From: Acidimicrobiales bacterium
Lineage (GTDB): Bacteria > Actinomycetota > Acidimicrobiia > Acidimicrobiales > JAKAVM01
Direction of reading: 5' to 3'
DNA: 27,306 nucleotides
Assembly (NCBI GenBank): GCA_027451785.1
Contig: DAIDIS010000261.1
Location: 1-27,306 of the forward strand
The position numbers and the translations under genes are program-made. Under the pieces are notes generated by a model. It was not told the origin of the DNA. It did not search any database and worked only from the letters and a program-made list of their open reading frames with translations. Shown in pieces: positions 1-8,125 of the stretch (the first letter of the stretch is position 1; each line of letters begins with the position of its first letter).

Positions 1-1
1 C

Positions 2-778
2 AAGCCCTCTCACAACATCCAGGTGAACCCTGATGGATCGGCTACCGTAAACATCACCTTCAATTACAGCTGTAACGTACCCGTCATCAACCAGACCTCG
101 ATACCACTGCAGGTGACCGGCACAGCACCAGCTACGGTTCAGCCGAACTCCCAGTTCTATATCTCGAACTCTCAGGCTCACATGACAATTCCGGGCAACG
201 CAATCAGCTCGGCGACGTCTCTGTTGCAGGCCACTCAAATCAGCCTCAACGTGTCCCAGTTCGTGATCCAGGGTACGAACATGACGCCTTCGTCGATCAA
301 CGTCGGAGCTCCTCCAACCGGCCCGATCTCGGCGGGCCCGGTTCCGATCTCCGGATCGAACCCGGTCACCATCCCGATGCCTGCAAACCCGATCCCCAAG
401 ATCGGCCCAATCACAGCGGGCAGCAGTGGAACGATTGAGCTATCGGTTGGCCCGTCAATCGCCGATATCAGCTTCACCACTCCTACAGGAACAACCGACC
501 TCGGCAAGGCCACATGCACGCCTCCTACCGACGGCACCGCAAACTTGGGTCCGATCACCATCTCCTCCAGCGCTCCGACTACGACCGGAACCGTCGGCCC
601 AAGCGTTTCTCCTACGGGTACGGGTGGTCCAGGAACCCCAACCTCATTGCCGTTTACCGGCTCCGACAGCGTACCGGTCGCACTGGTCGGCCTTGGTAGC
701 ATCGCTGCCGGCGCTGTGATAGTTGAGCGTGAGCGCAGGAAGGCTCGCAGGTCAAGAGGAGCCACTGAAGCTTCGTAG
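2..778 (+). CDS. LPxTG sortase-anchored surface protein, C-terminal part (5' end outside window)
   Basis: The frame is already open at base 2, so the gene starts upstream; the first in-window start codon is the GTG at 23. The visible protein is rich in Ser, Thr, Pro, Gly and Ile with no recognisable enzyme motif, as expected for a secreted or wall-exposed protein. The C-terminus is a textbook sorting signal. LPFTG sits 43 residues from the end, followed by a hydrophobic stretch (VALVGLGSIAAGAVIV) and a basic tail (RERRKARRSRG). A sortase would cleave between T and G and link the protein to the cell wall or a pilus. A Gly/Pro/Thr-rich linker precedes the motif. No sortase gene is in the window. 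The signal peptide and any N-terminal domain are not visible, so the function is unknown. A strong terminator follows the stop. Confidence 0.75.
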   Translation, partial: KPSHNIQVNPDGSATVNITFNYSCNVPVINQTSIPLQVTGTAPATVQPNSQFYISNSQAHMTIPGNAISSATSLLQATQISLNVSQFVIQGTNMTPSSINVGAPPTGPISAGPVPISGSNPVTIPMPANPIPKIGPITAGSSGTIELSVGPSIADISFTTPTGTTDLGKATCTPPTDGTANLGPITISSSAPTTTGTVGPSVSPTGTGGPGTPTSLPFTGSDSVPVALVGLGSIAAGAVIVERERRKARRSRGATEAS

Positions 779-844
779 AAGTACGCTACGAAATCTCACT
801 TGCGATGATCCGGGTTCATCCGGCCACTGCAAATTAAGATTCCC

Positions 845-887
845 CAGAAGGCCCCGCACTCATTGGTGCGGGGCCTTCTGTATTTTC
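845..887 (+). terminator. Rho-independent terminator after the LPxTG gene
   Basis: A perfect 15-bp stem, 845-859 paired with 866-880 and rich in G+C, encloses a 6-base loop (tcattg). It is followed by the T-rich stretch tattttc. It lies about 65 bp after the stop codon of the surface protein gene and fits an intrinsic terminator for it. Confidence 0.92.
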
Positions 888-1126
888 GGTCACCGGGCCC
901 GGGAATGGTGTTCGGATGAAACCCGAGCGGCGACCCAGGGAAGGAATTCGGAGGCACTCGGGCACCGCTCAAGGGATGGGAGCGGGCTCCGATTGCATTT
1001 ATGCGACCACTGGACGCATAATGGTTGAGTTCGGCATGGCGCACTTCCTCCCGTGGTGCTGCGCTGATTGTTGTTGATGCCGAATTACAGGATTAATGAT
1101 GGGGTACTGGAAATGGGGCACCGCTT
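888..1126. other. Intergenic region, no gene recognised
   Basis: Together with the terminator this makes a gap of about 350 bases between two plus-strand genes. It must hold the promoter of the aldolase-family gene. I see no convincing -35/-10 pair, only weak matches around 1070-1100. Short open frames here have no recognisable protein character. Confidence 0.4.
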
Positions 1127-1948
1127 ATGACTGAATCGGCCAAGAATCCTGGGTCAGCAACGCTGGGACGTTTCCAGATGAACCAGCAGGACATTCAATA
1201 TAACCAACCGCCTGTTTTCTCCAATGTTGAAGAGGAACGTGAACACAGGAAACAACGGCTGGCTGGAGCGCTACGAATCTTCGGGAAACTCGGGTTCGGT
1301 GAAGGCGTAGCGGGGCACATAACGGCTAGGGACCCGGAGCTGACGGACCATTTCTGGGTTAACCCTTTTGGCATTAGTTTCCGCCACGTCAGAGTCTCGG
1401 ACCTGATCCTTGTCAATCACTCGGGTGAAGTGGTCCACGGCAACAAGCCGCTGAACCGGGCTGCGTTCGTGATCCACTCGGCAGTACATGCTGCTCGACC
1501 GGATGTCATAGCTGCAGCACATGCTCATTCCGTCCATGGAAAGGCTTGGTCTTCTCTTGGGAGGACTTTGGATCCCATCACTCAGGATGCCTGTGTGTTC
1601 TTCGAAGATCATGTTCTGGTCACTGAAGGAGGCGGGGTGATAGTTCTTGACGAGGCTGCCGGAAAGGCACTGGCAGCGGGTCTCGGCCCTCATAAAGCCG
1701 CCATTCACCAGAATCACGGCTTGTTCACCGTCGGTCAGTCGGTAGACGAGGCTGCTTGGTGGTTCGTCACGATGGAGCGTTCCTGTCAGGCGCAGATATT
1801 GGCCGAATCAGTGGGCAAACCCCACCTGATTGACGCTGATGGTGCGAGATTTACCAGAGACCAGACGGGCTACCCGTTGGCGGGATGGTTTTCCTTTCAG
1901 CCCCTTTGGGATGAGATCGTTCGGACGGACCCTGACCTATTTGATTAA
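1127..1948 (+). CDS. Class II aldolase/adducin family protein
   Basis: This 273-residue protein is a soluble class II aldolase/adducin-fold protein. Members of this zinc-dependent family cleave or epimerise sugar phosphates or act on related hydroxy-acid substrates; the exact substrate cannot be told here. The family signature is GEGVAGHITARDP (58-70), with an acidic residue at the catalytic-Glu position. The metal-binding histidines are in AHAH (131-134) and QNHG (H197), with nearby H117 and H121. Length is normal for the family. The ATG at 1127 has a purine-rich GGGG stretch about 9 bases upstream. M18 (ATG at 1178) is a possible later start, because the first 17 residues are not conserved-looking. 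The next gene, a TetR-type regulator, overlaps the stop, which suggests co-transcription and perhaps control of this gene. Confidence 0.88.
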   Translation: MTESAKNPGSATLGRFQMNQQDIQYNQPPVFSNVEEEREHRKQRLAGALRIFGKLGFGEGVAGHITARDPELTDHFWVNPFGISFRHVRVSDLILVNHSGEVVHGNKPLNRAAFVIHSAVHAARPDVIAAAHAHSVHGKAWSSLGRTLDPITQDACVFFEDHVLVTEGGGVIVLDEAAGKALAAGLGPHKAAIHQNHGLFTVGQSVDEAAWWFVTMERSCQAQILAESVGKPHLIDADGARFTRDQTGYPLAGWFSFQPLWDEIVRTDPDLFD

Positions 1949-2693
1949 CAGGAACTCGGGCGGCGGCGACTCGGTACCCGGTAGGACTTCGCGTGTCGTT
2001 CGCATTGGTTCCGCGGAATGGTGGGCGAATTACTACCGGATCGGAGACTCCAGGAAGCGCCGAGCCGGCGGATTGACTTTGGACCGCATTCTTTCCGCTG
2101 CTCTGGAATTAGCGGATGAGCGAGGTCTCGACTGCTTAACAATGCGGGAACTGGCCGCAAAGCTGGGTACCGCCCACACTTCCCTATATCGCCATGTAGC
2201 CAATCGGGAAGAGCTTCTTGTCCGGCTTGTAGATTTCGTCCTGTCCGAGATCGAGCACCCTAAGCCCGGGCTTCCCGTTAGACAACGCGCGGAGTACCAG
2301 GCCAGGGAAATGCGAAGGGTTCTGCTCCTCCACAGGAGCGTGGTGCCTTTGTTGGTATCGGGGCAACTGTTGGGACCGAATGCCCTAAGAGCCCGAGAAG
2401 TTGCTCTAGCCGCCTCCTCTGACGAGGGGATCAGCCCTGAATTTGCCGCCAAGGCCTACCTCTCGATAGCCCATTTTGTGATTGGTTCGGTTCTCCTTGA
2501 CTCAGGGGGGTCGTCGAGGACGGTGGGGGAGCGCCGCTCGATGGAGAAGCTTTTTGCTTCGTTACCCGAAGAGGAGTACCCGACGGTGCGCGCAATGTCG
2601 GCAGCCTTGAACGAGCCTGACCCGGAGTCCGAGTTTGAGTTCGGGCTGAAAAACCTCCTGGACGGAATTCAGGCCAACTCGCAAGGCGGTTAG
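1941..2693 (+). CDS. TetR-family transcriptional regulator
   Basis: The N-terminal part carries a TetR_N helix-turn-helix. From the chosen TTG start, LTMRELAAKLGTAHTSLYRHV lies at about residues 66-86, following a helix with the usual ALELADERG pattern. The C-terminal ligand domain resembles TetR_C-type helices but its ligand is not identifiable. The open frame extends back to an ATG at 1830, but that would overlap the preceding gene by 119 bases. The only later plausible start before the HTH is TTG at 1941, overlapping the aldolase stop by 8 bases, giving 250 residues. About 36 residues then precede the HTH, longer than typical, so the start stays uncertain. It probably represses its own operon or the neighbouring oxidoreductase genes. 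Confidence 0.82.
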   Translation: MINRNSGGGDSVPGRTSRVVRIGSAEWWANYYRIGDSRKRRAGGLTLDRILSAALELADERGLDCLTMRELAAKLGTAHTSLYRHVANREELLVRLVDFVLSEIEHPKPGLPVRQRAEYQAREMRRVLLLHRSVVPLLVSGQLLGPNALRAREVALAASSDEGISPEFAAKAYLSIAHFVIGSVLLDSGGSSRTVGERRSMEKLFASLPEEEYPTVRAMSAALNEPDPESEFEFGLKNLLDGIQANSQGG

Positions 2694-2728
2694 CGCATCC
2701 GGTCCATCACAGTGGTCGGCGTTGAGGA

Positions 2729-3202
2729 TCAGGCGTAGTAGCGATATACCGCTTCGGCAACGCACGAAGGCTTCTCTGAGCCCTCAACTTCAAACGTGAG
2801 GGCCACCACTGACTCCCAGCCGCCCTTAACTTCCTTGAGACTTACAAGCTCGGCTCCGAGCCGTAGATTGGATCCAACGGGCACCGGAGATGGGAACCTG
2901 AGCTTGTTGAGCCCGTAATTTACGCCCATCGAGATTCCCTCGACCCTCATAATTTGTGACATCAGCATCGGCGCCAACGACAGAGTTAGGTAGCCGTGAG
3001 CGATTGGGCCACCGAACGGGCCCGCCTTGGCTTTTTCGACGTCTACGTGAATCCACTGGTGGTCTCCGGTGGCATCGGCAAAAAGGTTCACTTGCTCCTG
3101 GCTGACAACGTGCCAAGGCGAGTAGCCCAGATGGGAGCCAACCCTTTCCTTCAGACCGTCGATACCGGATATTACAAGGGCTGGAGTGTTGGTTGAATCC
3201 AT
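2729..3202 (-). CDS. MaoC-like dehydratase / (R)-specific enoyl-CoA hydratase family
   Basis: This 157-residue protein has a single hot-dog fold of the MaoC/NodN type. The hydratase-2 signature is clear: FADATGDHQWIH (41-52) with catalytic Asp47 and His52, followed by the substrate-loop sequence GPIAHGYLTLSL. Members hydrate or dehydrate acyl-CoA thioesters in fatty-acid or related catabolism; the specific substrate is unknown. The length is right for a complete stand-alone MaoC protein. It starts with ATG only 9 bases after the stop of the upstream aldo/keto reductase gene on the same strand, so the two are probably one transcript. The ribosome-binding site is weak, consistent with coupling. 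It is convergent with the TetR gene, with 35 bases between them and no clear terminator. Confidence 0.9.
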   Translation of the reverse strand: MDSTNTPALVISGIDGLKERVGSHLGYSPWHVVSQEQVNLFADATGDHQWIHVDVEKAKAGPFGGPIAHGYLTLSLAPMLMSQIMRVEGISMGVNYGLNKLRFPSPVPVGSNLRLGAELVSLKEVKGGWESVVALTFEVEGSEKPSCVAEAVYRYYA

Positions 3203-3211
3203 ACCGGAAGC

Positions 3212-4252
3212 CTAGCCAGCCATACCGGCAGGCGGCGGAGTCTGTACTTCGATTGGCGACATGTCTGGGTATCGCTCGCCCGAAGCAGCCCCGATGGGTG
3301 CCACTTCCTCCAGGGATTCCAGATCCTCTTTAGTGAGCTGAATTTCGGTTGCGGCCGTGTTCTCCTCCAGGTACTTGACTCGCCTTGTGCCGGGGATGGG
3401 CACAACGTCATTGCCCTGGTGTAGCAACCATGCAAGTGCAAGCTGAGATGAGGTAATGCCTTTTGCTTCCGCAATCGCCTCGACCCTTCGGACGATTGCC
3501 AAGTTTCTTGCAAAGTTGTCTCCGGCAAAACGGGGATTGAAGCGCCGGAAATCACCCTCTTCCAGGTCGTCCGGAGAGGTGATCTTGCCCGACAGGAATC
3601 CTCGGCCTAATGGGCTATAGGGAACTATCCCGATCCCCAGCTCTCTTGCGGCAGGAACCACTTCGCGTTCCAACTCTCGCGACCAAAGTGACCACTCACT
3701 TTGCAGAGCGGTGATCTTGTGCGTTGCATCGGCTCTCCGAAGTGTATCGGGGCTTGCTTCCGATAGCCCAAGATGACGAACCTTGCCTTCTGTCACCAGT
3801 TCCGCCATGGCCCCGACGGTTTCTTCTATGGGTACTGCCGGGTCAGTCCTGTGCTGGTAGTAGAGATCGATGTGGTCCACTCCAAGCCTGGAAAGAGAAG
3901 CTTCACATGCCTGCTTCACATATTCCGGGGTGCCTCGCACGGACCGCGAACCGTCTTCGCCTCTGACTATGCCGAACTTGGTGGCCAGAAAGACCTTCTC
4001 TCGAGAATGCGAGATCGCCCGACCAACGAGCCTTTCGTTCGCACCGATGCCATACATGTCAGCCGTGTCAAGAAAGCAAACACCGATCTCGATTGACCTT
4101 TTGATGGTAGCCAGCGATTGCTCATCGTCGGATGTGCCGTAGAACTCGGACATTCCCATGCAGCCGAGACCGATTGCGGAGACCTCCGGTCCTGATGCAC
4201 CAAGTCGGCGAAGCGGAGGACGGCTGACTGTGGCGTCGTTCAAGTTATTCAT
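3212..4252 (-). CDS. Aldo/keto reductase
   Basis: This is an NADPH-dependent aldo/keto reductase with the (beta/alpha)8 barrel, reducing carbonyls to alcohols in the cytoplasm. The catalytic tetrad is complete (numbering from the ATG at 4252): Asp62 and Tyr67 in FLDTADMYG, Lys92 in ATKFG, and His134 in YYQHR. GLSEAS and the late IPGTRR segment fit the cofactor-binding region of AKR12/13-like enzymes. At about 347 residues it is full length. A TTG at 4258 is an alternative start two codons earlier; neither has a good Shine-Dalgarno. The gene leads the MaoC gene in a probable two-gene operon. Substrate unknown; the pairing with a TetR regulator and a class II aldolase suggests a small catabolic or detoxification module. 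Confidence 0.92.
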   Translation of the reverse strand: MNNLNDATVSRPPLRRLGASGPEVSAIGLGCMGMSEFYGTSDDEQSLATIKRSIEIGVCFLDTADMYGIGANERLVGRAISHSREKVFLATKFGIVRGEDGSRSVRGTPEYVKQACEASLSRLGVDHIDLYYQHRTDPAVPIEETVGAMAELVTEGKVRHLGLSEASPDTLRRADATHKITALQSEWSLWSRELEREVVPAARELGIGIVPYSPLGRGFLSGKITSPDDLEEGDFRRFNPRFAGDNFARNLAIVRRVEAIAEAKGITSSQLALAWLLHQGNDVVPIPGTRRVKYLEENTAATEIQLTKEDLESLEEVAPIGAASGERYPDMSPIEVQTPPPAGMAG

Positions 4253-4289
4253 CGCCAACGATGCTAGTGCCGGTATGGACCTCGTCTGA

Positions 4290-4317
4290 AAAAGTCAGAC
4301 CGGAAAAGTCAGGCCGG
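4290..4317. repeat. Tandem 14-bp direct repeat (2 copies) in an AT-rich intergenic region
   Basis: AAAAGTCAGACCGG (4290-4303) is followed directly by AAAAGTCAGGCCGG (4304-4317), differing at one base. The first copy also forms an inverted repeat with the preceding bases: GTCTGA (4284-4289) against TCAGAC (4295-4300). It lies about 40 bases upstream of the aldo/keto reductase start and between divergent genes. A regulator-binding site is possible. Confidence 0.5.
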
Positions 4318-4526
4318 AAATTACTGAAGGTAACTTGATTTGGTGCCGAAAAATAGTACGCGATTCGAAAAAATCCTAGAAAAAACTTCCGGCATTCGGT
4401 ACCGTAATCCTAGGCGTATAAGAAATGCCGAATAAATCCATAGATGAGTAGGGAGGCCGGGTAGCACCGGACTCGGAGCCAACGTAAAACCTAAAACCCA
4501 AAAAATTCAAGGACGTATTGGGAACT

Positions 4527-5255
4527 ATGGGACTTCTAAAGGTTATGGATTTCACACGCAAGAGCTCTCAGAGCTTGAGTGGAAGAGGTCATGCGAGTCC
4601 AGCTCCGTCGTGCGCGTTGGAGCCGAACATCATGGTTGCCGCAGAGGTAAGCGGCTGGAAAAACCTTGTGCATTTCAATGTCGTCAGGAAGCTCGCCGGT
4701 GATGGCGAAGTCCTGATGGCCGTCGCTGACCCCAGGGGCGGTCCCGCTTTGGCAAAGACCAGAACTCCGGTTGTTATCGGCTGGGGTGACCACAACTGTT
4801 GGCACGAGTGCAGGGCTGAGTTGACGAAGGAGCTTGCAAAAGGTTCCAGGGCGGTTCACCTCAGGCTTATCGACGAGCCGATGCACCTGGAGCGCCGACG
4901 CCATGTGCGTGCGATGAAGGTACGATCCGCCGAACTGCTTCACTCGCGGGGAGATCATTTCGACGGGACAATGATGGACATTTCCGAGGCTGCGGTTCGC
5001 GTGAGGCTTCCCGGAGTGAGTCCCGTTCAGATTCGGGATCGAGTACAAGTGGTTTTCCGCCATTTGGACAAGTCGACGGGAGACATGCGGCCGGTAGTTT
5101 TGACCGGCTCGGTCCGCTACTCAAGAAGGCTTACGGGCCAATTATCACAGTACAAAGACGTGATAGTTGAATACTCGGATCTCGTCCCCAAGGAGCTGGA
5201 CGAGATCAGGCGCATCGTATACGACTTGGATCTCCAGGCACGGGGCGTTATCTAG
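4527..5255 (+). CDS. PilZ-domain protein (probable c-di-GMP effector)
   Basis: The C-terminal half is PilZ-like. The arginine motif RxxxR appears as RRHVR (124-128 from the ATG at 4527), followed about 23 residues later by DISEAA (151-156), the DxSxxG element with Ala in place of Gly. PilZ domains bind cyclic di-GMP and relay it to motility, polysaccharide or other outputs. The N-terminal 100 residues are a separate region I do not recognise. A TTG at 4518 is an alternative start three codons earlier. The gene stands alone after a 270-base AT-rich intergenic region; a diguanylate cyclase gene lies about 4 kb downstream. The Gly-to-Ala change could weaken ligand binding. Confidence 0.72.
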   Translation: MGLLKVMDFTRKSSQSLSGRGHASPAPSCALEPNIMVAAEVSGWKNLVHFNVVRKLAGDGEVLMAVADPRGGPALAKTRTPVVIGWGDHNCWHECRAELTKELAKGSRAVHLRLIDEPMHLERRRHVRAMKVRSAELLHSRGDHFDGTMMDISEAAVRVRLPGVSPVQIRDRVQVVFRHLDKSTGDMRPVVLTGSVRYSRRLTGQLSQYKDVIVEYSDLVPKELDEIRRIVYDLDLQARGVI

Positions 5256-5285
5256 CCTAACCGCCACGGTAGTAATCTTGGTCTG

Positions 5286-5669
5286 GTGAGAAGCAAGTGG
5301 ACAACGCGAGAGGCGTTTGGGCTGCACGTGCTTCTGTTGGTTCTGGTATCGGCTTTTTTGGCGCTTGCGTACTGGCAGCTTGAGCGCGCTCTCCACGGCA
5401 ACACACTTAGTTGGGCCTACACGTTCGAGTGGCCGTTTTTCGCCGGTTATGCCGTCTATATGTGGTGGGACCTGATTCACGACCCGCCGTCTGCAAGGCG
5501 AAACCCGGAATTGAGCACCTCCGCCGATGAGGCAACTTCAGGCGACCAAGAGGATAAAGCGACTGCAAACACTCCGAAGTGGCAGGCCGACGATGGGGAC
5601 GAGGAACTTGCGGCCTATAACAAATACCTGGCAGACCTGGCCAGCTCGGGAAAGAGAAAGCATTGGTAG
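5286..5669 (+). CDS. Small membrane protein, conserved partner of DUF3817 proteins
   Basis: This 127-residue protein has two hydrophobic segments (about 10-32 and 43-64), both rich in Trp and other aromatics, then a charged cytoplasmic tail ending in GKRKHW. The sequence GNTLSWAYTFEWP between the segments is typical of a small actinobacterial membrane family found next to DUF3817 genes; that association comes from recall, not a search. No enzymatic motif is visible and the function is unknown. It starts with GTG at 5286, 30 bases after the PilZ stop, without a good ribosome-binding site. Its stop overlaps the start of the DUF3817 gene, so the pair is co-transcribed and probably works together in the membrane. 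Confidence 0.75.
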   Translation: MRSKWTTREAFGLHVLLLVLVSAFLALAYWQLERALHGNTLSWAYTFEWPFFAGYAVYMWWDLIHDPPSARRNPELSTSADEATSGDQEDKATANTPKWQADDGDEELAAYNKYLADLASSGKRKHW

Positions 5670-6046
5670 TGCCCAAGACTAAACGGGATTCTCAGCTGGC
5701 GTGCCTGAAGCGATATCGCGTCATGGCCTATACGGTGGGAATCGGTCTTGTTCTATTGGTATTCGTTGGAATGCCGCTCCAGTTTATTTGGCACCACCCA
5801 GGTTTCGAGCAGGTTGTCGGTACGCTCCACGGTTTTCTATACATGCTCTATCTAGTCGTGGCGGGGGAGCTTTGGTACAGGAGCAGATGGAGCCTGCCGA
5901 GGTTGTTGGCTGTGGTCTCGGCGGGGCTCTTGCCCTTTATGGCATTCGTAGTGGAGCGGCGAATCAGCCGCAAGGCATACGAAGAGATGCGCGACACTAC
6001 ACTGCTGGACCGCTTCTCGAGCCGCCAAAGCCCAACAGCCGGATAA
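5663..6046 (+). CDS. DUF3817 family integral membrane protein
   Basis: This protein of about 127 residues has three hydrophobic segments. It carries the family pattern: RYRVMAYTVGIGLVLLVFVG near the N-terminus, then VVGTLHGFLYMLYLV, and a third segment ending PFMAFVVERR. DUF3817 proteins are small actinobacterial membrane proteins without an established function. Either TTG at 5663 (7-base overlap, with a GGGAAAGAG-like site at good spacing) or GTG at 5669 (1-base overlap) can be the start; I list the longer form. Coupled to the preceding small membrane protein. It is convergent with the large membrane protein gene on the other strand. Confidence 0.82.
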   Translation: MVVPKTKRDSQLACLKRYRVMAYTVGIGLVLLVFVGMPLQFIWHHPGFEQVVGTLHGFLYMLYLVVAGELWYRSRWSLPRLLAVVSAGLLPFMAFVVERRISRKAYEEMRDTTLLDRFSSRQSPTAG

Positions 6047-6152
6047 AGCCCGAGAAAAACCTGGGCAGCTGGTGCGGTAAGGGGGCCTATTTTTGGTCGG
6101 CACCCGTACATTCACGCTTACGACTTAGGAGCCCCTCCTCTGGCGCTTGTCC

Positions 6153-8066
6153 TCAGTAGCCATTCCAAGAGCCCTGCCAGGTTTGAAGTGGAGATGTACT
6201 TAGCTCATTTGGATTGGTGGTGTAAGCCTCTACAAGCCACTTTGCGCCATGCTGAGGGGCGGTCGTTGCATCTGGCGCCACAAGAGTCAACACTTGGGTG
6301 GTTCCGGGCTTTAGGAGAGGGCTGCTGGTTCCTTCGACGGACCAGAACGCGTTATTGCCGGATCCCGGGTTCACCAAAAAGTGCGGGCGTAAGGAAGCGT
6401 CTGACGAATTGTGAATTCTGATGGCGACCGTAGCTATTTGGCTTCCGTTCGCCTGAGTTGACGTACTCAGAACCCTGATTCCAAGTGGGTGGTCGGTGAA
6501 CGCCAAAAACGAGACGCCGCCAATTGCGCAGAAGATGCCGACCAATGCCCACTTGCCGGCGCTCGTACCTAATCCACGCTTCCGCACGGGTTCCATTGGG
6601 GCAGTTTGCAATCTTCGGGCCGTAGCTTCCAGGTCGATCGTTTGGGCATCTCCACGGACCGGGAGCACGGGACCTCCTACTGAGATCGCTCCGACGATTG
6701 CCACAGGTATTAGGTCTATGAGGTAGCTGGACAAGCTACGGGGTGAGAGTAGGAATACCGCCGGTACGAGGATGGGCCACACGCGCTTCATGGCCGGATA
6801 CCACGTTGCGAACGCTATGAGCAGGGCAAGGAAGCTAAGTAGGGCGCAATCACTCAGCAATCCTAAGTTTGCGCCACCGCTCAATCCATGGGTTGCAATG
6901 GTGACCAGTCCCTGGCCGTCGGCGATCAAGCCTCCAGTAAATGGGAGCAAAGTTCCGTGGAGCCAATCCGACGGCTGCCAGACGATAAATGGAGCATTCA
7001 CCGCCAAGAAAACAAGGGCGACAGCAAATGCGTATGCGGTAGCCGGTTTAAGTGCGGAGCGTCCCGCTGTACGGCACTCCAGGTAGATCCCTACAACGAT
7101 AAATGGAACGAAAAACCAAGGGGTTTGCTTGATGCTGCATGCCAGACCCATTGCGACGGGCCCGACCCACCTTAACCACCTATCCCAACCGCTTTGCCTG
7201 GTACTTGGTGACGCAAATCGATCCCATCTCCATACGGCCAGCATCAAAAATGGAAGGAACATCGCATCCGTCCCGCCGGAGGAGAAAGTTCCCGAGAACA
7301 ATGGCGATATGGCGAACAGTCCCACCACCCAAGACATCTGTCGAGGGACAAGGAAGAACAAGAGCATCGCCGAGGCCAACCAACAAGCGAGATCGACCCA
7401 ATCCACCGTCATGTGTCCGAGTCCGAGCGCCATCGCCGGCAGTGTCAGTAGGAACGAGCCTGCTGGGTAGGACGCGTGAACTACGTGTCCGCCAGTAACC
7501 GTATAGGTCCAGTAGCGGGAACTTTCCGGAAGTAGCTTCGCAGCCGGGGCGAGTGAAGACGAGTACGGGTTCTTTCCGTTCAAGAGCATGCGGGCGGATA
7601 GGTGGTCGAAGGCCGCTGCGTCGGTCGTGTAAAAGCTCCGAGTGTGAATCATGAAAACTTGAGGGAAGAGAATGGAGGCGGGAACCGAACCGATGGCAAT
7701 ACGCCTTACCCAGGGGACTAGGGGGTCGCGGGCTAGCCAGACACCGGCCATACCGACGGTTCCGGCAACCGTCATCAACGCGCCCAGGGCGACCGTCCAG
7801 GGTGAAGTCCACCAGAATCCGCAGACCGAGATGCCGGAGGAAAGCAGACCCAAAAAGAAAAAAGTCCAGATACCGCGTTCGGCGATCATGGGTCGTGGGC
7901 TCGGCTGTGCGAAAGGCGTAGATTCGCTGTAGCTTCCGTCCAGGTCGTTCAGGTCGTCCAACGAGGCCACGTCATCCACCGCAACCGGCGAGGTGGAAAG
8001 AGCAATGGCTTCGGTCTCGGCCGGAGCGCGCAACCGCCAGGGTGATCTAAGGAGAGAGTTCGCCAT
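6153..8066 (-). CDS. Polytopic membrane protein, GT-C glycosyltransferase-like, with C-terminal extracytoplasmic domain
   Basis: This 637-residue protein has an acidic, disordered-looking cytoplasmic N-terminus (1-64), then about ten or more membrane spans. After the first spans comes TTDAAAFDHLSARMLLNGK (147-165) and NPYSSS. An acidic pair in the first loop with a following NPY is typical of GT-C polyprenyl-phosphate-sugar-dependent glycosyltransferases of actinobacteria. SIKQTPWFFVPF (311-322) resembles the cytoplasm-proximal motif of the GT87-like group. A last span (about 506-523) is followed by about 110 residues of beta-rich sequence predicted to lie outside. The likely job is glycosylation of an envelope polymer or protein from a lipid-linked sugar; donor and acceptor are unknown. 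ATG at 8066 has only a weak AGAAGA-like site. No glycosyltransferase cluster surrounds it. Confidence 0.7.
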   Translation of the reverse strand: MANSLLRSPWRLRAPAETEAIALSTSPVAVDDVASLDDLNDLDGSYSESTPFAQPSPRPMIAERGIWTFFFLGLLSSGISVCGFWWTSPWTVALGALMTVAGTVGMAGVWLARDPLVPWVRRIAIGSVPASILFPQVFMIHTRSFYTTDAAAFDHLSARMLLNGKNPYSSSLAPAAKLLPESSRYWTYTVTGGHVVHASYPAGSFLLTLPAMALGLGHMTVDWVDLACWLASAMLLFFLVPRQMSWVVGLFAISPLFSGTFSSGGTDAMFLPFLMLAVWRWDRFASPSTRQSGWDRWLRWVGPVAMGLACSIKQTPWFFVPFIVVGIYLECRTAGRSALKPATAYAFAVALVFLAVNAPFIVWQPSDWLHGTLLPFTGGLIADGQGLVTIATHGLSGGANLGLLSDCALLSFLALLIAFATWYPAMKRVWPILVPAVFLLSPRSLSSYLIDLIPVAIVGAISVGGPVLPVRGDAQTIDLEATARRLQTAPMEPVRKRGLGTSAGKWALVGIFCAIGGVSFLAFTDHPLGIRVLSTSTQANGSQIATVAIRIHNSSDASLRPHFLVNPGSGNNAFWSVEGTSSPLLKPGTTQVLTLVAPDATTAPQHGAKWLVEAYTTNPNELSTSPLQTWQGSWNGY

Positions 8067-8125
8067 TCTTCTGCAACATTAGCGCAACGGACCCGTAACG
8101 TTGCTTGCTACGGTCCGGGGTGGAC

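Noticed and set aside
235..765. 176-residue open frame on the minus strand opposite the LPxTG gene
   Set aside because: The plus strand has a clear sorting signal and terminator; the reverse frame is Pro/Val-rich with no motif and arises from the codon bias.
821..835. GGCCACTGC as part of a cobalamin riboswitch
   Set aside because: It lacks the other conserved B12 riboswitch blocks, sits next to the surface protein terminator and is far from the cob genes.
1830..1940. ATG at 1830 as the start of the TetR-family gene
   Set aside because: It would overlap the aldolase-family gene by 119 bases and add residues that look like an out-of-frame reading of it.
4394..4422. TATAAG at 4417-4422 as a -10 element for the PilZ gene
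   Set aside because: The hexamer at 17-base spacing (attcgg) is a poor -35, so the promoter call is not supportable by eye.
7180..7812. 210-residue open frame on the minus strand, in another frame within the large membrane protein gene
   Set aside because: The membrane protein frame has clear spans and GT-C-like motifs; the other frame is Arg/Pro-rich and shows no family features.
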